Shown: piece by piece, positions 32,265 to 40,642 of the stretch
How the letters are laid out: each line of letters opens with the position of its first letter
Position numbering within the stretch: the stretch's first letter is position 1
Origin: DMER01 sp003451645
Lineage (GTDB): Bacteria; Pseudomonadota; Alphaproteobacteria; Micropepsales; Micropepsaceae
Direction of reading: 5' to 3'
Length of the DNA stretch: 49,260 nt
NCBI GenBank assembly: GCA_031976175.1
Contig: DALYLR010000029.1
Span: 1 to 49,260, forward strand
Position numbers and translations under genes: made by a program
Notes under the pieces: generated by a model
What the model was told of the DNA's origin: nothing
The model's input: only the letters and a program-made list of their open reading frames with translations
Database searches by the model: none

Positions 32265-33545
32265 TCAACCGTGCTCGCTCAGCGGTGGCGGCTTGCGCAA
32301 CAAGATCGCCGTCAGGGTGACAAAGACCGCCAAAGAAGCCGTCTTCGAGGCCAAGGAGGTGGAGGTCGAACAGATCAAAATGAACATCACAATCGCATAA
32401 AGGCTGGCTGGCGCGCTGACACGGTTCAGCTCACGCAAAAAGGCAAACAAGGTCAGGAAGAACAGGGCAGACATGACCAAGCCATAATTGGCAACAAAGG
32501 CAATCCAGAAACTCTCGATGCCAAAAGGTATCCCCTCCAAGCGCTGCAACGTGGCGATGAGTTCAGGATCGGAACCGAACAAGAAATTTTCCGGGGGCAG
32601 GCGGTCAAGCAAGTAGAACATGCTCTGCCGCGCCGCCGCAGAACCCTGATCTTCCAGAAACCGCATCAAAAAGCGATCGAAGAATCCCGCTTCGACGAGC
32701 GCCACGCCCGCCATCAGCGCAACCAAAGCCAATGCAACCAGCCCTGCGGCCGATCCCGGAGAGACTTCAAAGCGGCCCCTGAACCGCCAAACCGCAAGGC
32801 ACAACGCTGGCACTGCAAACAAAAAGAATAGTCCGGTTGCGGTCCTGCCGCCAAAGGCCGCCATCGCCAGGACTTGGAGCAATAGCGCACCCCAAACCAC
32901 GGGGCGGGGCAAATCCCGCCCGCCTCCTGCGACCAGCATGAAAGCATAGAGGGCCGTGAGGGCTGCATTCGACAATGGGTGGCCCAGAAGGGCCGATGAC
33001 CGCCAATCGCCTGTGAGTTCAATCCCCTCGGCAATGATGGGCGTAATGCGGAATCCAACCAGAAACTCGGCCAGACCCAATAGCGCATTGCAGGCCATGA
33101 AGGCATGGACAAACAGCGCTGCACGTTGCAGCCACGGCTCGCTTTGACGGGTCAGCATGACGAACAAACAGATCGGCAAGACGAATGTGTCGATGAGCTG
33201 TGTGACCGGGCCTTTAATGAACAAGGAGATGAAAACCAGCAGCGCCCCTACGCCAACGGTTAGTATGAGGACGCCTGGCTGGCGGGCAATCAGCTCGTCA
33301 ACAAACCGCAATGGATTGCCGCTGCGCAGGACCATGATGGCAAGTCCCAAGATCGCCAGATAGCTCGCAGGATGGATCTTCTGCCAAGCAGCGCCACCTG
33401 CGCCTTCGTAGTTCAAACCCAGCGTGGCGAGCATTAGATTTGAAAGCAGAAACAACGCCGCGATGGCAAGCACCAAGAAAATCTGGGCCAGCCGAAGCAG
33501 TCCTTGCGAGTCTTGCGGGACTGGTATGCTCTCCGTGTTTGCCAT
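32265..33545 (-). CDS. VpsF-like membrane protein, second polymerase candidate
   Basis: The 426-residue protein has about eleven membrane segments: IFLVLAIAALFLLSNLML, ASYLAILGLAIMVL, VLILTVGVGALLVFISLFI and others. The periplasmic loop carries GDWRSSALLGHPLSNAAL, the feature I associate with VpsF-type proteins in exopolysaccharide clusters. The later NFLFGSDPELIATLQRLEG and ESFWIAFVANYGLVMSALFF resemble the end of O-antigen polymerases. It would be a Wzy-like polymerase or an accessory of it; the presence of another Wzy-like gene at 29-30.6 kb leaves the division of labour open. The start is the ATG at 33545, with a GTG at 33560 possible. It is coupled to wzx. Confidence 0.8.
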   Translation of the reverse strand: MANTESIPVPQDSQGLLRLAQIFLVLAIAALFLLSNLMLATLGLNYEGAGGAAWQKIHPASYLAILGLAIMVLRSGNPLRFVDELIARQPGVLILTVGVGALLVFISLFIKGPVTQLIDTFVLPICLFVMLTRQSEPWLQRAALFVHAFMACNALLGLAEFLVGFRITPIIAEGIELTGDWRSSALLGHPLSNAALTALYAFMLVAGGGRDLPRPVVWGALLLQVLAMAAFGGRTATGLFFLFAVPALCLAVWRFRGRFEVSPGSAAGLVALALVALMAGVALVEAGFFDRFLMRFLEDQGSAAARQSMFYLLDRLPPENFLFGSDPELIATLQRLEGIPFGIESFWIAFVANYGLVMSALFFLTLFAFLRELNRVSAPASLYAIVMFILICSTSTSLASKTASLAVFVTLTAILLRKPPPLSEHG

Positions 33546-33661
33546 GTGCCCGAAAATCACGTTGCATTCTCACCTGCGACCGCACATTGCTTAGCGCCAC
33601 TGCGGTCTATCGAGAAGCCTAAAACGGCTCAGACCTGTGCGCGGCCTTGGCGCTGGGAGGG

Positions 33662-35779
33662 TCAGAAGAAGGACGGCCGTGGTTCGGTCAACAAGACGAT
33701 CCGGCGCAGCTTGCTCGCAGAGGTCCCCAACAGTTGCATGACCCGCTGAACCGAATGTGCCTTCGTCTTGAAGGCTTGCGCGGTCAGCACAATTTGTTCC
33801 GCGGAAGCGGCAATTTGCAATGTCGTCGCGTCCCGGCTCACAGCGGGCATCGCGAGAATGACATAACCGAATTGGGCAACGCCTAAGGACAGGACCTCCC
33901 GCAATTTCGCGCTCTCAGCGGTTGTCAACGGCGCACCACCTCCCCCATGAGGCAACACGGTGATCATGCGCTCTTTGTCCGCGACCGCGGTTTCGCTCAA
34001 AGGGTCTGATCCCTTAAGCACGTCTCGCAACCCTTTGCGCTGTTCGAGGCCGAGGGAGCGCGTGATCGCCCCGGTGACCGGATCGGCATCAATGAGCAGC
34101 ACCCGTTCGCCAGCGACAGCCACGGCCTGCGCAACTTTGAGGGCGAGGGCCGCACTATCCTCGCTGTTGTCAATGCCCGCGCACAACAAGACGCACTCGC
34201 TGCGCCTTTGTGGCGTATCGCGCAACTCCATCCGCAGCGATTGGGCCACCAGGCCCAATTCCGTTTCGACTGCGGGCCGCAAAGCCTGGGTGGTTGGCTT
34301 TCCGAAGATTGACCGCCCCGTCAGACGCCCAGTATTGACGGTCATGACGCTGACACCGGTCAGATCGCGCATATGTTGCGGCCCGGTCACGGCATTCGCG
34401 GCATGTGCGCGCAAAAGCGCCAGGATGGTGCCAAGACCCAGCCCTCCGATGATCCCGAGCGCCAGAATGAGAGTGCGGGACGGCGACGGAGAACGCGACA
34501 GCAAGGCTGCTGGCGCCAATACGCGCGCCGAGCTCGCCTCGATCTCAGATTGCTCACGCGTCTCCTTGGCTCGATTGAGCAATGCCTCATAGACTTGACG
34601 GGCGGCCTGAACGTCGCGTTCCAAATCGCGCTGACCGATCAGCGCGGCATCTACGCCTTGACCCTTCTTCTTGGCTTCCTCGAGCTCCCGAGAGAGCGCC
34701 GCCTCTTGCGCGCGTGCCACATCTGCCTCGGCCTTTGCCGCTGCCGCAATCCGCTCCGCCTCTTTGTGGATCAAACCGTTGATCTGCGCGGCTTGCGAGC
34801 GCGCTTCGATCAGCGTTGGATGATTGTCGCCCAAGGTCGGATAGAGTTCGGCAACCCTGCGCCGGGCGTCCGCCAGCTGCCCCTTCAAGGCGATCAGCAC
34901 TTGCGAGGTGAGCGCGTCCGGTGTGTTCTCAATCCCGCCAGCCCTGGCTATGGCGGCAAGACGGGTGGCGCGCGAGGATGCTTCGGCCGTGCGGGCCTGG
35001 GCTTGCGTGATCCGCACCGCCAGCTCCTGCAATTGCTGGTCAATGATTACTGTGCCTTGGGCGCCGACTAGGTCGTTGGTTTCGCGAAACGCCTGAAGTT
35101 TCTCTTCGGCGCGCTTCAAATCCGCGCGCAGCGTGTCCAGCCTTGCGGTAACCGCTTGGTTGGTCTGCATGTTGCGCTGTTTCAGAGCATCCGTTTGATC
35201 GGTGACATAGTTTCCAGCGATGGAGTCGGCGATCGCCCGGGCCAATGTCGCGTCTTTGGACGTGACCCGCACCTCGATCACATAGGTGCGTTCGGCCCTG
35301 CGCACTGTCACCGCCTTGCGCAAGGCATCAATCGCGATCAGCCTTGAAATCGCGGCACGCTCGAGGCCTCTGCTGGCGTTCGTGGCTTCAAAGCTTGCGA
35401 TGTCCGCGCCCCGAACCCATTCCTCATTGGCGGAGAGCTTGAGCTGATCGACTGTCCTCCCAAGGACCGCGTCAGAGGTCAGGACCGTCAGCTGGCTTTC
35501 AACCAGAGCCGCGTCGGACCCCGCACCGGGCTGGGTAATCTCGTTGGGCAGAATGCGCTGATCGCGTGGATCAAGAAGCAACTCAACCGCCGCCGTATAT
35601 TTCGGCGTTGAAGTGAGCAGAAACACAACGGCCAATGCCAGAACAGCGGCAAACACGGCCAGGATAACCCAAACCTGCCGCAAAAGGATATCAAACAGCC
35701 CGGAGAGCCCCACGGCTGGCGCGGCCGGTGAGAAGGGGCCTCTGGATATGGGTGCGGCGGCATCCTGCGCAATCGCCAT
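33662..35779 (-). CDS. Wzz/Wzc-like chain-length protein with degenerate tyrosine-kinase domain
   Basis: The 705-residue inner-membrane protein has a first helix at about 30-53 (VWVILAVFAAVLALAVVFLL), a Wzz periplasmic domain (LLDPRDQRILPNE), a long coiled-coil stretch from about 190 to 400, and a second helix near 440 (LILALGIIGGLGLGTILALL). A BY-kinase-like domain covers about 500-700. In it the Walker A loop, normally with GKS/GKT, reads AGIDNSEDSAALAL with no Gly-Lys. Walker A' (VLLIDADPVTG) is kept, Walker B reads YVILAMPAV without Asp, and the C-terminus (LTEPRPSFF) has no Tyr cluster. It probably controls chain length and export with the Wza-like protein, without kinase activity. Confidence 0.9.
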   Translation of the reverse strand: MAIAQDAAAPISRGPFSPAAPAVGLSGLFDILLRQVWVILAVFAAVLALAVVFLLTSTPKYTAAVELLLDPRDQRILPNEITQPGAGSDAALVESQLTVLTSDAVLGRTVDQLKLSANEEWVRGADIASFEATNASRGLERAAISRLIAIDALRKAVTVRRAERTYVIEVRVTSKDATLARAIADSIAGNYVTDQTDALKQRNMQTNQAVTARLDTLRADLKRAEEKLQAFRETNDLVGAQGTVIIDQQLQELAVRITQAQARTAEASSRATRLAAIARAGGIENTPDALTSQVLIALKGQLADARRRVAELYPTLGDNHPTLIEARSQAAQINGLIHKEAERIAAAAKAEADVARAQEAALSRELEEAKKKGQGVDAALIGQRDLERDVQAARQVYEALLNRAKETREQSEIEASSARVLAPAALLSRSPSPSRTLILALGIIGGLGLGTILALLRAHAANAVTGPQHMRDLTGVSVMTVNTGRLTGRSIFGKPTTQALRPAVETELGLVAQSLRMELRDTPQRRSECVLLCAGIDNSEDSAALALKVAQAVAVAGERVLLIDADPVTGAITRSLGLEQRKGLRDVLKGSDPLSETAVADKERMITVLPHGGGGAPLTTAESAKLREVLSLGVAQFGYVILAMPAVSRDATTLQIAASAEQIVLTAQAFKTKAHSVQRVMQLLGTSASKLRRIVLLTEPRPSFF

Positions 35780-35882
35780 GCTTAAACGTCCCTATGGCTT
35801 CGGGCCCTGTCCCAAGACGGGTCAGTTGCGGCCTTACGCTAGAGCCGTCGCAGGATGTGTGCCTGATTTGCCTGATCAATGT

Positions 35883-36650
35883 TCAAGAATGACGCACCGG
35901 GCGCCCCCGGCTCAACCGGGACCGCAAGACACGCGCCAGAAAATAGGGGTTGCCCGCAAGGTACCGGCGGGCCAGCCGCCTGGGCTCCAGAGCCAAGCGA
36001 TAGGCCCACTCGAAGCGAGCGTCTCGCACCCATTGCGGCGCGCGGCTCACCCGGCCGGACAAAAAGTCGAACAGAGCCCCAACGCCAATGAGGAGACGGG
36101 CCCCCGTTGCCTCAGCATGTTGATCGATCCAGAATTCCTGGGCTGGATTGCCAAAGGCCACCAAAACTAGGTCGGGCTGCGCCTGACGCAGGGCAGCCAA
36201 CACCTCGTCGCCCCGCTCCGGAGCGAAATAGCCATGCTGGGTTCCCACGATCGTGTGGCGTGGCGCAAGCTGGGCCAAATGCTCCGCAGCCTGAGCTGCA
36301 ACCCCGTCTTGTGAACCTATAAGATAGAGCCTCAGTGTGTGCCGCGTCTCCGCCAGATAGCGCACGGTGAAGTCCGTACCATTGAGATTGGCGGGAAATC
36401 GCTTTGCGTGAAGCAGACGCGCCGCGATATCGACCCCGATCCCATCATTGAGCACCACAAAACGCGTCAGTGTTTCTGTAAAGGCCGGGTTGCTGGCCGC
36501 CAGATTGGATGTGTGGGCGTTGAGGTATGCCAATTTGAGCGGCGGCGCAGAGCCATCGAGATGGCGGTCAAGGAATGCAACAGCCTCAGGTGCGGTCGCC
36601 GCTCGCACTTTGATGCCCATGATATCCAGGTCTGGCAGTCCCTCGTTCAT
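35883..36650 (-). CDS. WecG/TagA/CpsF-family glycosyltransferase (GT26)
   Basis: The 255-residue protein adds a sugar to a lipid-linked intermediate. The family pattern is complete: LAYLNAHTSNLAASNPAF, FVVLNDGIGVDIAARLL, FPANLNGTDFTVRYL, LYLIGSQDGVA, LVAFGNPAQEFWIDQHA, LIGVGALFDFLSGRVSRAPQ and EWAYRLALEPRRLARRYLAG. The Asp of LNDG is the likely catalytic residue. In Caulobacter a protein of this family (HfsJ) is needed for holdfast synthesis; whether this one is its counterpart cannot be decided here. It is placed 8 bp behind the GT4 gene on the same strand. Confidence 0.93.
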   Translation of the reverse strand: MNEGLPDLDIMGIKVRAATAPEAVAFLDRHLDGSAPPLKLAYLNAHTSNLAASNPAFTETLTRFVVLNDGIGVDIAARLLHAKRFPANLNGTDFTVRYLAETRHTLRLYLIGSQDGVAAQAAEHLAQLAPRHTIVGTQHGYFAPERGDEVLAALRQAQPDLVLVAFGNPAQEFWIDQHAEATGARLLIGVGALFDFLSGRVSRAPQWVRDARFEWAYRLALEPRRLARRYLAGNPYFLARVLRSRLSRGRPVRHS

Positions 36651-36658
36651 GGCCTTCC

Positions 36659-37750
36659 CTATTCTCCCGCCACCTGCAGGCGCGCGATGAAAGCTTCATA
36701 TTGGTCGAGGATACGTTGCACCGAGAAATCCTCAGCACGCGTTCTTCGGTCTTGAGGTTCACCGGGGTCCGCCAGGCTTGAGGTAATCGCGTCGGCCATT
36801 TCTGCAACACCCCTTATGGGAACCAACCGGCCGTAGCGGCCGTGCCCAAGAATCTCTGAAGGGCCGCCACAACTGGTTGATATCACCGGCAAGCCATAGC
36901 CCATTGCCTCAACCAGAACATTGCCAAAAGCCTCCGTATGGGATGGCAACACAAAGACTTTGGCCTCTGCGTAGACAGGAGCCAGATCAGCTTGATAACC
37001 CAATAACTGCACCCGCTCCGCCAACCCAAGTTCGGCGATCACTCGCTCCACCTCCAAACGATAAGGTCCCTCACCCGCAATCGTCAGTGTCACGGACCGA
37101 GGCAGTTTGGCAATCGCCCGGATGAGATCGACATGCCCTTTCTCAGGCACGAGCCTGCCAACCGCCAGCACGCGATCCGGCCGGTCCTTGAGAGATTGGC
37201 GGGTGAGGACGCTCTCGGGCGGATTGAGCGCAATGGCGTTATAGATCCGAACGATCCGGTTCGATGCCCCCTTCCATCTTGTGATCAAATCATCACGCAG
37301 GGCATCCGAAACGACGACCGTCCGGCTCGACAGTCTGCTGGTGACCGCCGTCAGCCGGTAGGCCGCTCGGCCCAAGAAGCGGCTCTCGGCCTCAAAATGC
37401 CCATGCTGCGACAACACCGCGCGGGCAGGCGACAAAGCCATAGCTTTCGCCGCCAAGAGTTTGACATTCGAGGCGCCAACAGCTGAGAAAACATAGGCTG
37501 GCTTCTCGCTGCGCAGCAGCCCCGCCAGGCGCCGGATCGCATGCGCATGCGGCGATCCGAGAACATGAAATGGCATTTCTGGGGGGATAAGATGCACATT
37601 GGCCGACGCTTCTGCATCAACCGCAAACTGCACTGGATAGCCACGTTCGAAAAGCCCAGCCGCGGTCTGGGCCCACACGCGCTCTGCACCACCACCCAAA
37701 AGGGCGTGCGTATAGAAGAGGATCCTTGGTTTGACCGCCGTTTGAAGCAT
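36659..37750 (-). CDS. GT4-family glycosyltransferase
   Basis: The 363-residue GT-B protein has the N-terminal signature ILFYTHALLGGGAERVWAQT, the interdomain strand DRVLAVGRLVPEKGHVDLIR, GEGPYRLEVERVI, VQLLGYQADLAPVYAEAKVF, and the donor site VLPSHTEAFGNVLVEAMGYG with the paired Glu residues of retaining GT4 enzymes. It uses a nucleotide sugar (GDP-mannose or UDP-sugars are common) to extend the repeat unit. It is the only intact GT4 in the locus, since the copy at 24.4 kb is broken. It heads the minus-strand run of assembly genes and diverges from the propeller protein gene by 101 bp. Confidence 0.93.
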   Translation of the reverse strand: MLQTAVKPRILFYTHALLGGGAERVWAQTAAGLFERGYPVQFAVDAEASANVHLIPPEMPFHVLGSPHAHAIRRLAGLLRSEKPAYVFSAVGASNVKLLAAKAMALSPARAVLSQHGHFEAESRFLGRAAYRLTAVTSRLSSRTVVVSDALRDDLITRWKGASNRIVRIYNAIALNPPESVLTRQSLKDRPDRVLAVGRLVPEKGHVDLIRAIAKLPRSVTLTIAGEGPYRLEVERVIAELGLAERVQLLGYQADLAPVYAEAKVFVLPSHTEAFGNVLVEAMGYGLPVISTSCGGPSEILGHGRYGRLVPIRGVAEMADAITSSLADPGEPQDRRTRAEDFSVQRILDQYEAFIARLQVAGE

Positions 37751-37851
37751 GGCATTTGGTTGCGCGCTAAAAGATCATTGGTACCTTTGAACTTACCATA
37801 ACTCTCTCAAGGTTAAGTGTTCACGTCACAGGCGACGAGTCTCCATTCCCA

Positions 37852-39318
37852 ATGCCGCCGGATGCACTCAATATTCTGGTTCGAATAGACCCGGCGCGCG
37901 CGCGCCGATGGCATGCCCACGCCCTTGAGATCTTGAGCGCAAAAGGTCACAGGCTCCGCTTGGAACTTGCCTATCCGCGGCAAGAGGTCCCTTTTGTGAT
38001 CCGCCTCTTGACCATGTTGGAGCGCTTATTGCGGCCCCAATCGGCGAGCCAGCCTGGTGCGGAGTGGCAGCCCACACCAACCCATGGCCCAAGCCAAGGA
38101 CCGTGTGATCTAACGGTCGACTTGACCAGCAACCGCGACGCGCCGCCGTCGTCCGGCCGTTGGCTCAAGGTGCTTTATGGGGGCGGTACCTTTGAGGAGG
38201 CTTGTTACCTCGACCTCCTGAATGGCGCGGGCAGCATCGCCGGATTTCAAGATTCAGCAGCTCCCGAAGCGCCTCGGCTTGCGCGCATCGCGGTGCGCAA
38301 TCCAACCATGCTCAGCATTGGCTGGGACGAGATTTGCGAAAGGCTCACCAGCTTTTTGGTCGACGCCGTGCAGGACGTGGCCGAAGGCCGGCGTGTCACG
38401 GGACGGCTTCCTATCCCCCGAGAGGCGCGGGCTTGGTCCGTCTCCGACACACTGACGGCGCTGCAGGCGCGCGCCACCACAGCCATCGGACGGATCGCGG
38501 TGCGCGCTGCGCACTGGCATGTGGGCTGGCGGCATGCCGCGAGCGACCTGATCAAAGACACGCTGGCAATGCCAAAGGCAACCTGGTCCCGTCTGCCAGA
38601 TGACGGTCAGCGCTATTACGCCGACCCCTTTGTGATGTCACAGGATGGACGCACCTGGGTCTTCCTTGAAGAATTCCCCTTTGCCACGCAAAAAGGGATC
38701 ATCAGCCTGCTTGAGTTTGGTCCTTCGGGTCCGCAGGGTACGCCGAAGGCTCTGCTCGAAGAGCCCCATCATTTGTCCTATCCCTTTGTCTTTCGCGATC
38801 AAGGGCAGATTTGGATGCTGCCAGAGGCTCACGCATCCAGGCGGCTGGATCTCTACCGCGCCACCCGGTTTCCCTGGGACTGGGAGATCGCCGCGACACT
38901 GATCGATGGTGCGCACATCTCTGACGCAACAATTGCTCTCCACAATGGCACCTATTGGATGTTTGGCGCAGTTGAGGGCTATGGCTATTCCAGCTGGGAT
39001 TCGTTGCAAATTTGGCAAGCGGAAAATCTGCTAGGTCCTTGGACCCCCCTGTCCACCCGGCCCGTTCTGATTGATGCACAAGCAGCTCGGCCTGCTGGCG
39101 CGCTGTTCAATCGCAATGGTGCACTCTGGCGCCCCGCTCAGGACTGCACGACAGGTTATGGCTCGGGTCTTAGCCTCGCCCGCATTGATCAGCTCAACGA
39201 CGCAGGCTTTTCGCAAAGCGTGCAAGCGGTGCTGCGGCCGAGTACCCTGTGGCCAGGCTCCGGGCTCCATACCTTAAGTGCTGAAGGCGGTCTGGAGTTC
39301 ATCGACGGCTGCCGCTGA
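37852..39318 (+). CDS. GINT1-like beta-propeller protein with unassigned N-terminal domain
   Basis: The 488-residue protein has two parts. Residues about 225-485 carry the pattern of the propeller domain related to plant glucosamine inositolphosphorylceramide transferase 1 and GH43-like proteins: RYYADPFVMSQDGRTWVFLE, HHLSYPFVFRDQGQIWMLPE, DLYRATRFPWDWEIAATLID, DATIALHNGTYWMF, LLGPWTPLSTRPVLIDAQAA and ALWRPAQDCTTGYG. Residues 1-200 are less clear and may be a reduced formyltransferase-like domain (SIAGFQ, RNPTMLSIG). I cannot assign a reaction. Presence in the locus suggests it binds or modifies the polysaccharide. It starts at the ATG at 37852 and converges on the acyltransferase gene. Confidence 0.75.
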   Translation: MPPDALNILVRIDPARARRWHAHALEILSAKGHRLRLELAYPRQEVPFVIRLLTMLERLLRPQSASQPGAEWQPTPTHGPSQGPCDLTVDLTSNRDAPPSSGRWLKVLYGGGTFEEACYLDLLNGAGSIAGFQDSAAPEAPRLARIAVRNPTMLSIGWDEICERLTSFLVDAVQDVAEGRRVTGRLPIPREARAWSVSDTLTALQARATTAIGRIAVRAAHWHVGWRHAASDLIKDTLAMPKATWSRLPDDGQRYYADPFVMSQDGRTWVFLEEFPFATQKGIISLLEFGPSGPQGTPKALLEEPHHLSYPFVFRDQGQIWMLPEAHASRRLDLYRATRFPWDWEIAATLIDGAHISDATIALHNGTYWMFGAVEGYGYSSWDSLQIWQAENLLGPWTPLSTRPVLIDAQAARPAGALFNRNGALWRPAQDCTTGYGSGLSLARIDQLNDAGFSQSVQAVLRPSTLWPGSGLHTLSAEGGLEFIDGCR

Positions 39319-39328
39319 CATAAGATAC

Positions 39329-40513
39329 TCAAGGCCCCGGAGCATCATGGCCCGTATGCGCGTTTTCGTCGGCGGTTTGGGCTTTCCGCCACCAGCTGAT
39401 TGCCTTGCGGGTCTTGGATTGGCGCCACGCTTGCGCAGCTTTGCGGGCGGCGCAATAAGCGCGCCCCCGCCACGTCAATGGCCAGAGCAATTCATACAGA
39501 GGCTCACGTTTCAAGCCGAACTCATCCTTGTAGCGGCAATCGCCAATCGACATGTCGATGCGGCGGACACCTTGCGCGTGGACCGCCCGGAACATCTTCT
39601 CCATGACCAGCCGCCCGAGACTGCACGGCGCCCACTCGCCCATGCGGTTGGCAATCCGCAGGAACGTGACCTTCTCGGGTCCATTGACGCCGAGCATCAC
39701 CGCGACCGGTTCTTCCCCGGTATAGAGCGCGCCAATAACCGCCTCTCCAGACGGGACCCCTAGCCTCAAGAGCTCCTGGTAAAACGCCACATATTCAGGT
39801 TCGTCCAGCACATAGTCGCACCCGCGCTCTGACATCCGTTGCGCCTGAAGAGTTGAGAGTGCACTCAACATCTCCAAAGCATCGTCCACGTCCCGCGCCA
39901 GGCGAAAGTGCGTTCCCCCGGCTCGTTCAAAAACGCGCCAAAGCCTGCGCTGGTTCTTAAGGAACTTGGAAGGTAGCGTACCGAAATAGGCGTCGAAATC
40001 ATCGCCCAAGCCAATCTCATTGGAATGCAGGCGTGATCTTTCCGCGCCGCGCAGCGTCAGAATGGGATTGGCCGACGGGCCCAGCATGCCGGGCATCTTT
40101 TCCAGGCGGATCAAATCGGCAGGGGGCAAGGCTCGCGTAATGTGTGCCCATGTTCCCGGAAATTGCCCGTCTGTGGCGTGAAGCCATCCAGGCTCACACA
40201 AGGGTGCATTATTGTCGCTGACACAGGCATCCGCAAAACGAATCTCCCGCAAGCCGCGCACTGCCACGGCCACGAGCGGCCACAGCATGACCGGCCTGGC
40301 CGTCTTGAGGTCCTGCACCTCGAGGATGAGCGGCGTGTGCCCCGCTTTACCCCCAAGCGCACCGTGCCATGCGCTAAGGAATGACGCTGTCTGAAAGGGC
40401 GTTGGCGCAAGCCCTGGCCGCAACAAGGGTGCTGGCGCGCGATCCCACGCCCTATGCAGATGCACCCTGCACAGCGCTGCCGCTCCGCTTGAGTTCGCGC
40501 CAGTCGCACCCAT
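39329..40513 (-). CDS. FemAB/BioF2-like (CelD-type) N-acyltransferase
   Basis: The 394-residue protein has a double GNAT fold of the PF13480 type. Visible marks are PFQTASFLSAWHGALGG, LPSKFLKNQRRLWRVFERAG, LSTLQAQRMSERG, EYVAFYQELLRLG, GEEPVAVMLGVNGPEKVTFL and DMSIGDCRYKDEFGLKREPL near the end. Relatives in exopolysaccharide clusters are thought to acylate amino sugars; HfsK of the Caulobacter holdfast is of this general kind. An amino-sugar substrate would fit the WbpM-like and DegT genes here (inference). The start at the ATG at 40513 is uncertain, since the first 30 residues have low similarity to the rest. It is the last gene of the polysaccharide locus. Confidence 0.8.
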   Translation of the reverse strand: MGATGANSSGAAALCRVHLHRAWDRAPAPLLRPGLAPTPFQTASFLSAWHGALGGKAGHTPLILEVQDLKTARPVMLWPLVAVAVRGLREIRFADACVSDNNAPLCEPGWLHATDGQFPGTWAHITRALPPADLIRLEKMPGMLGPSANPILTLRGAERSRLHSNEIGLGDDFDAYFGTLPSKFLKNQRRLWRVFERAGGTHFRLARDVDDALEMLSALSTLQAQRMSERGCDYVLDEPEYVAFYQELLRLGVPSGEAVIGALYTGEEPVAVMLGVNGPEKVTFLRIANRMGEWAPCSLGRLVMEKMFRAVHAQGVRRIDMSIGDCRYKDEFGLKREPLYELLWPLTWRGRAYCAARKAAQAWRQSKTRKAISWWRKAQTADENAHTGHDAPGP

Positions 40514-40642
40514 GGAATAGCAATCCCCGCCGTCACTGCGGGCGACGTTAGCGATCAGCGCTTAAGGCCAAGTGCGCCTCGACCGGCGGTCACGGCAAAA
40601 ATTCCAAGAAGGTAAAGAGCTTCTAAACCGCCGCCGTTAGGC

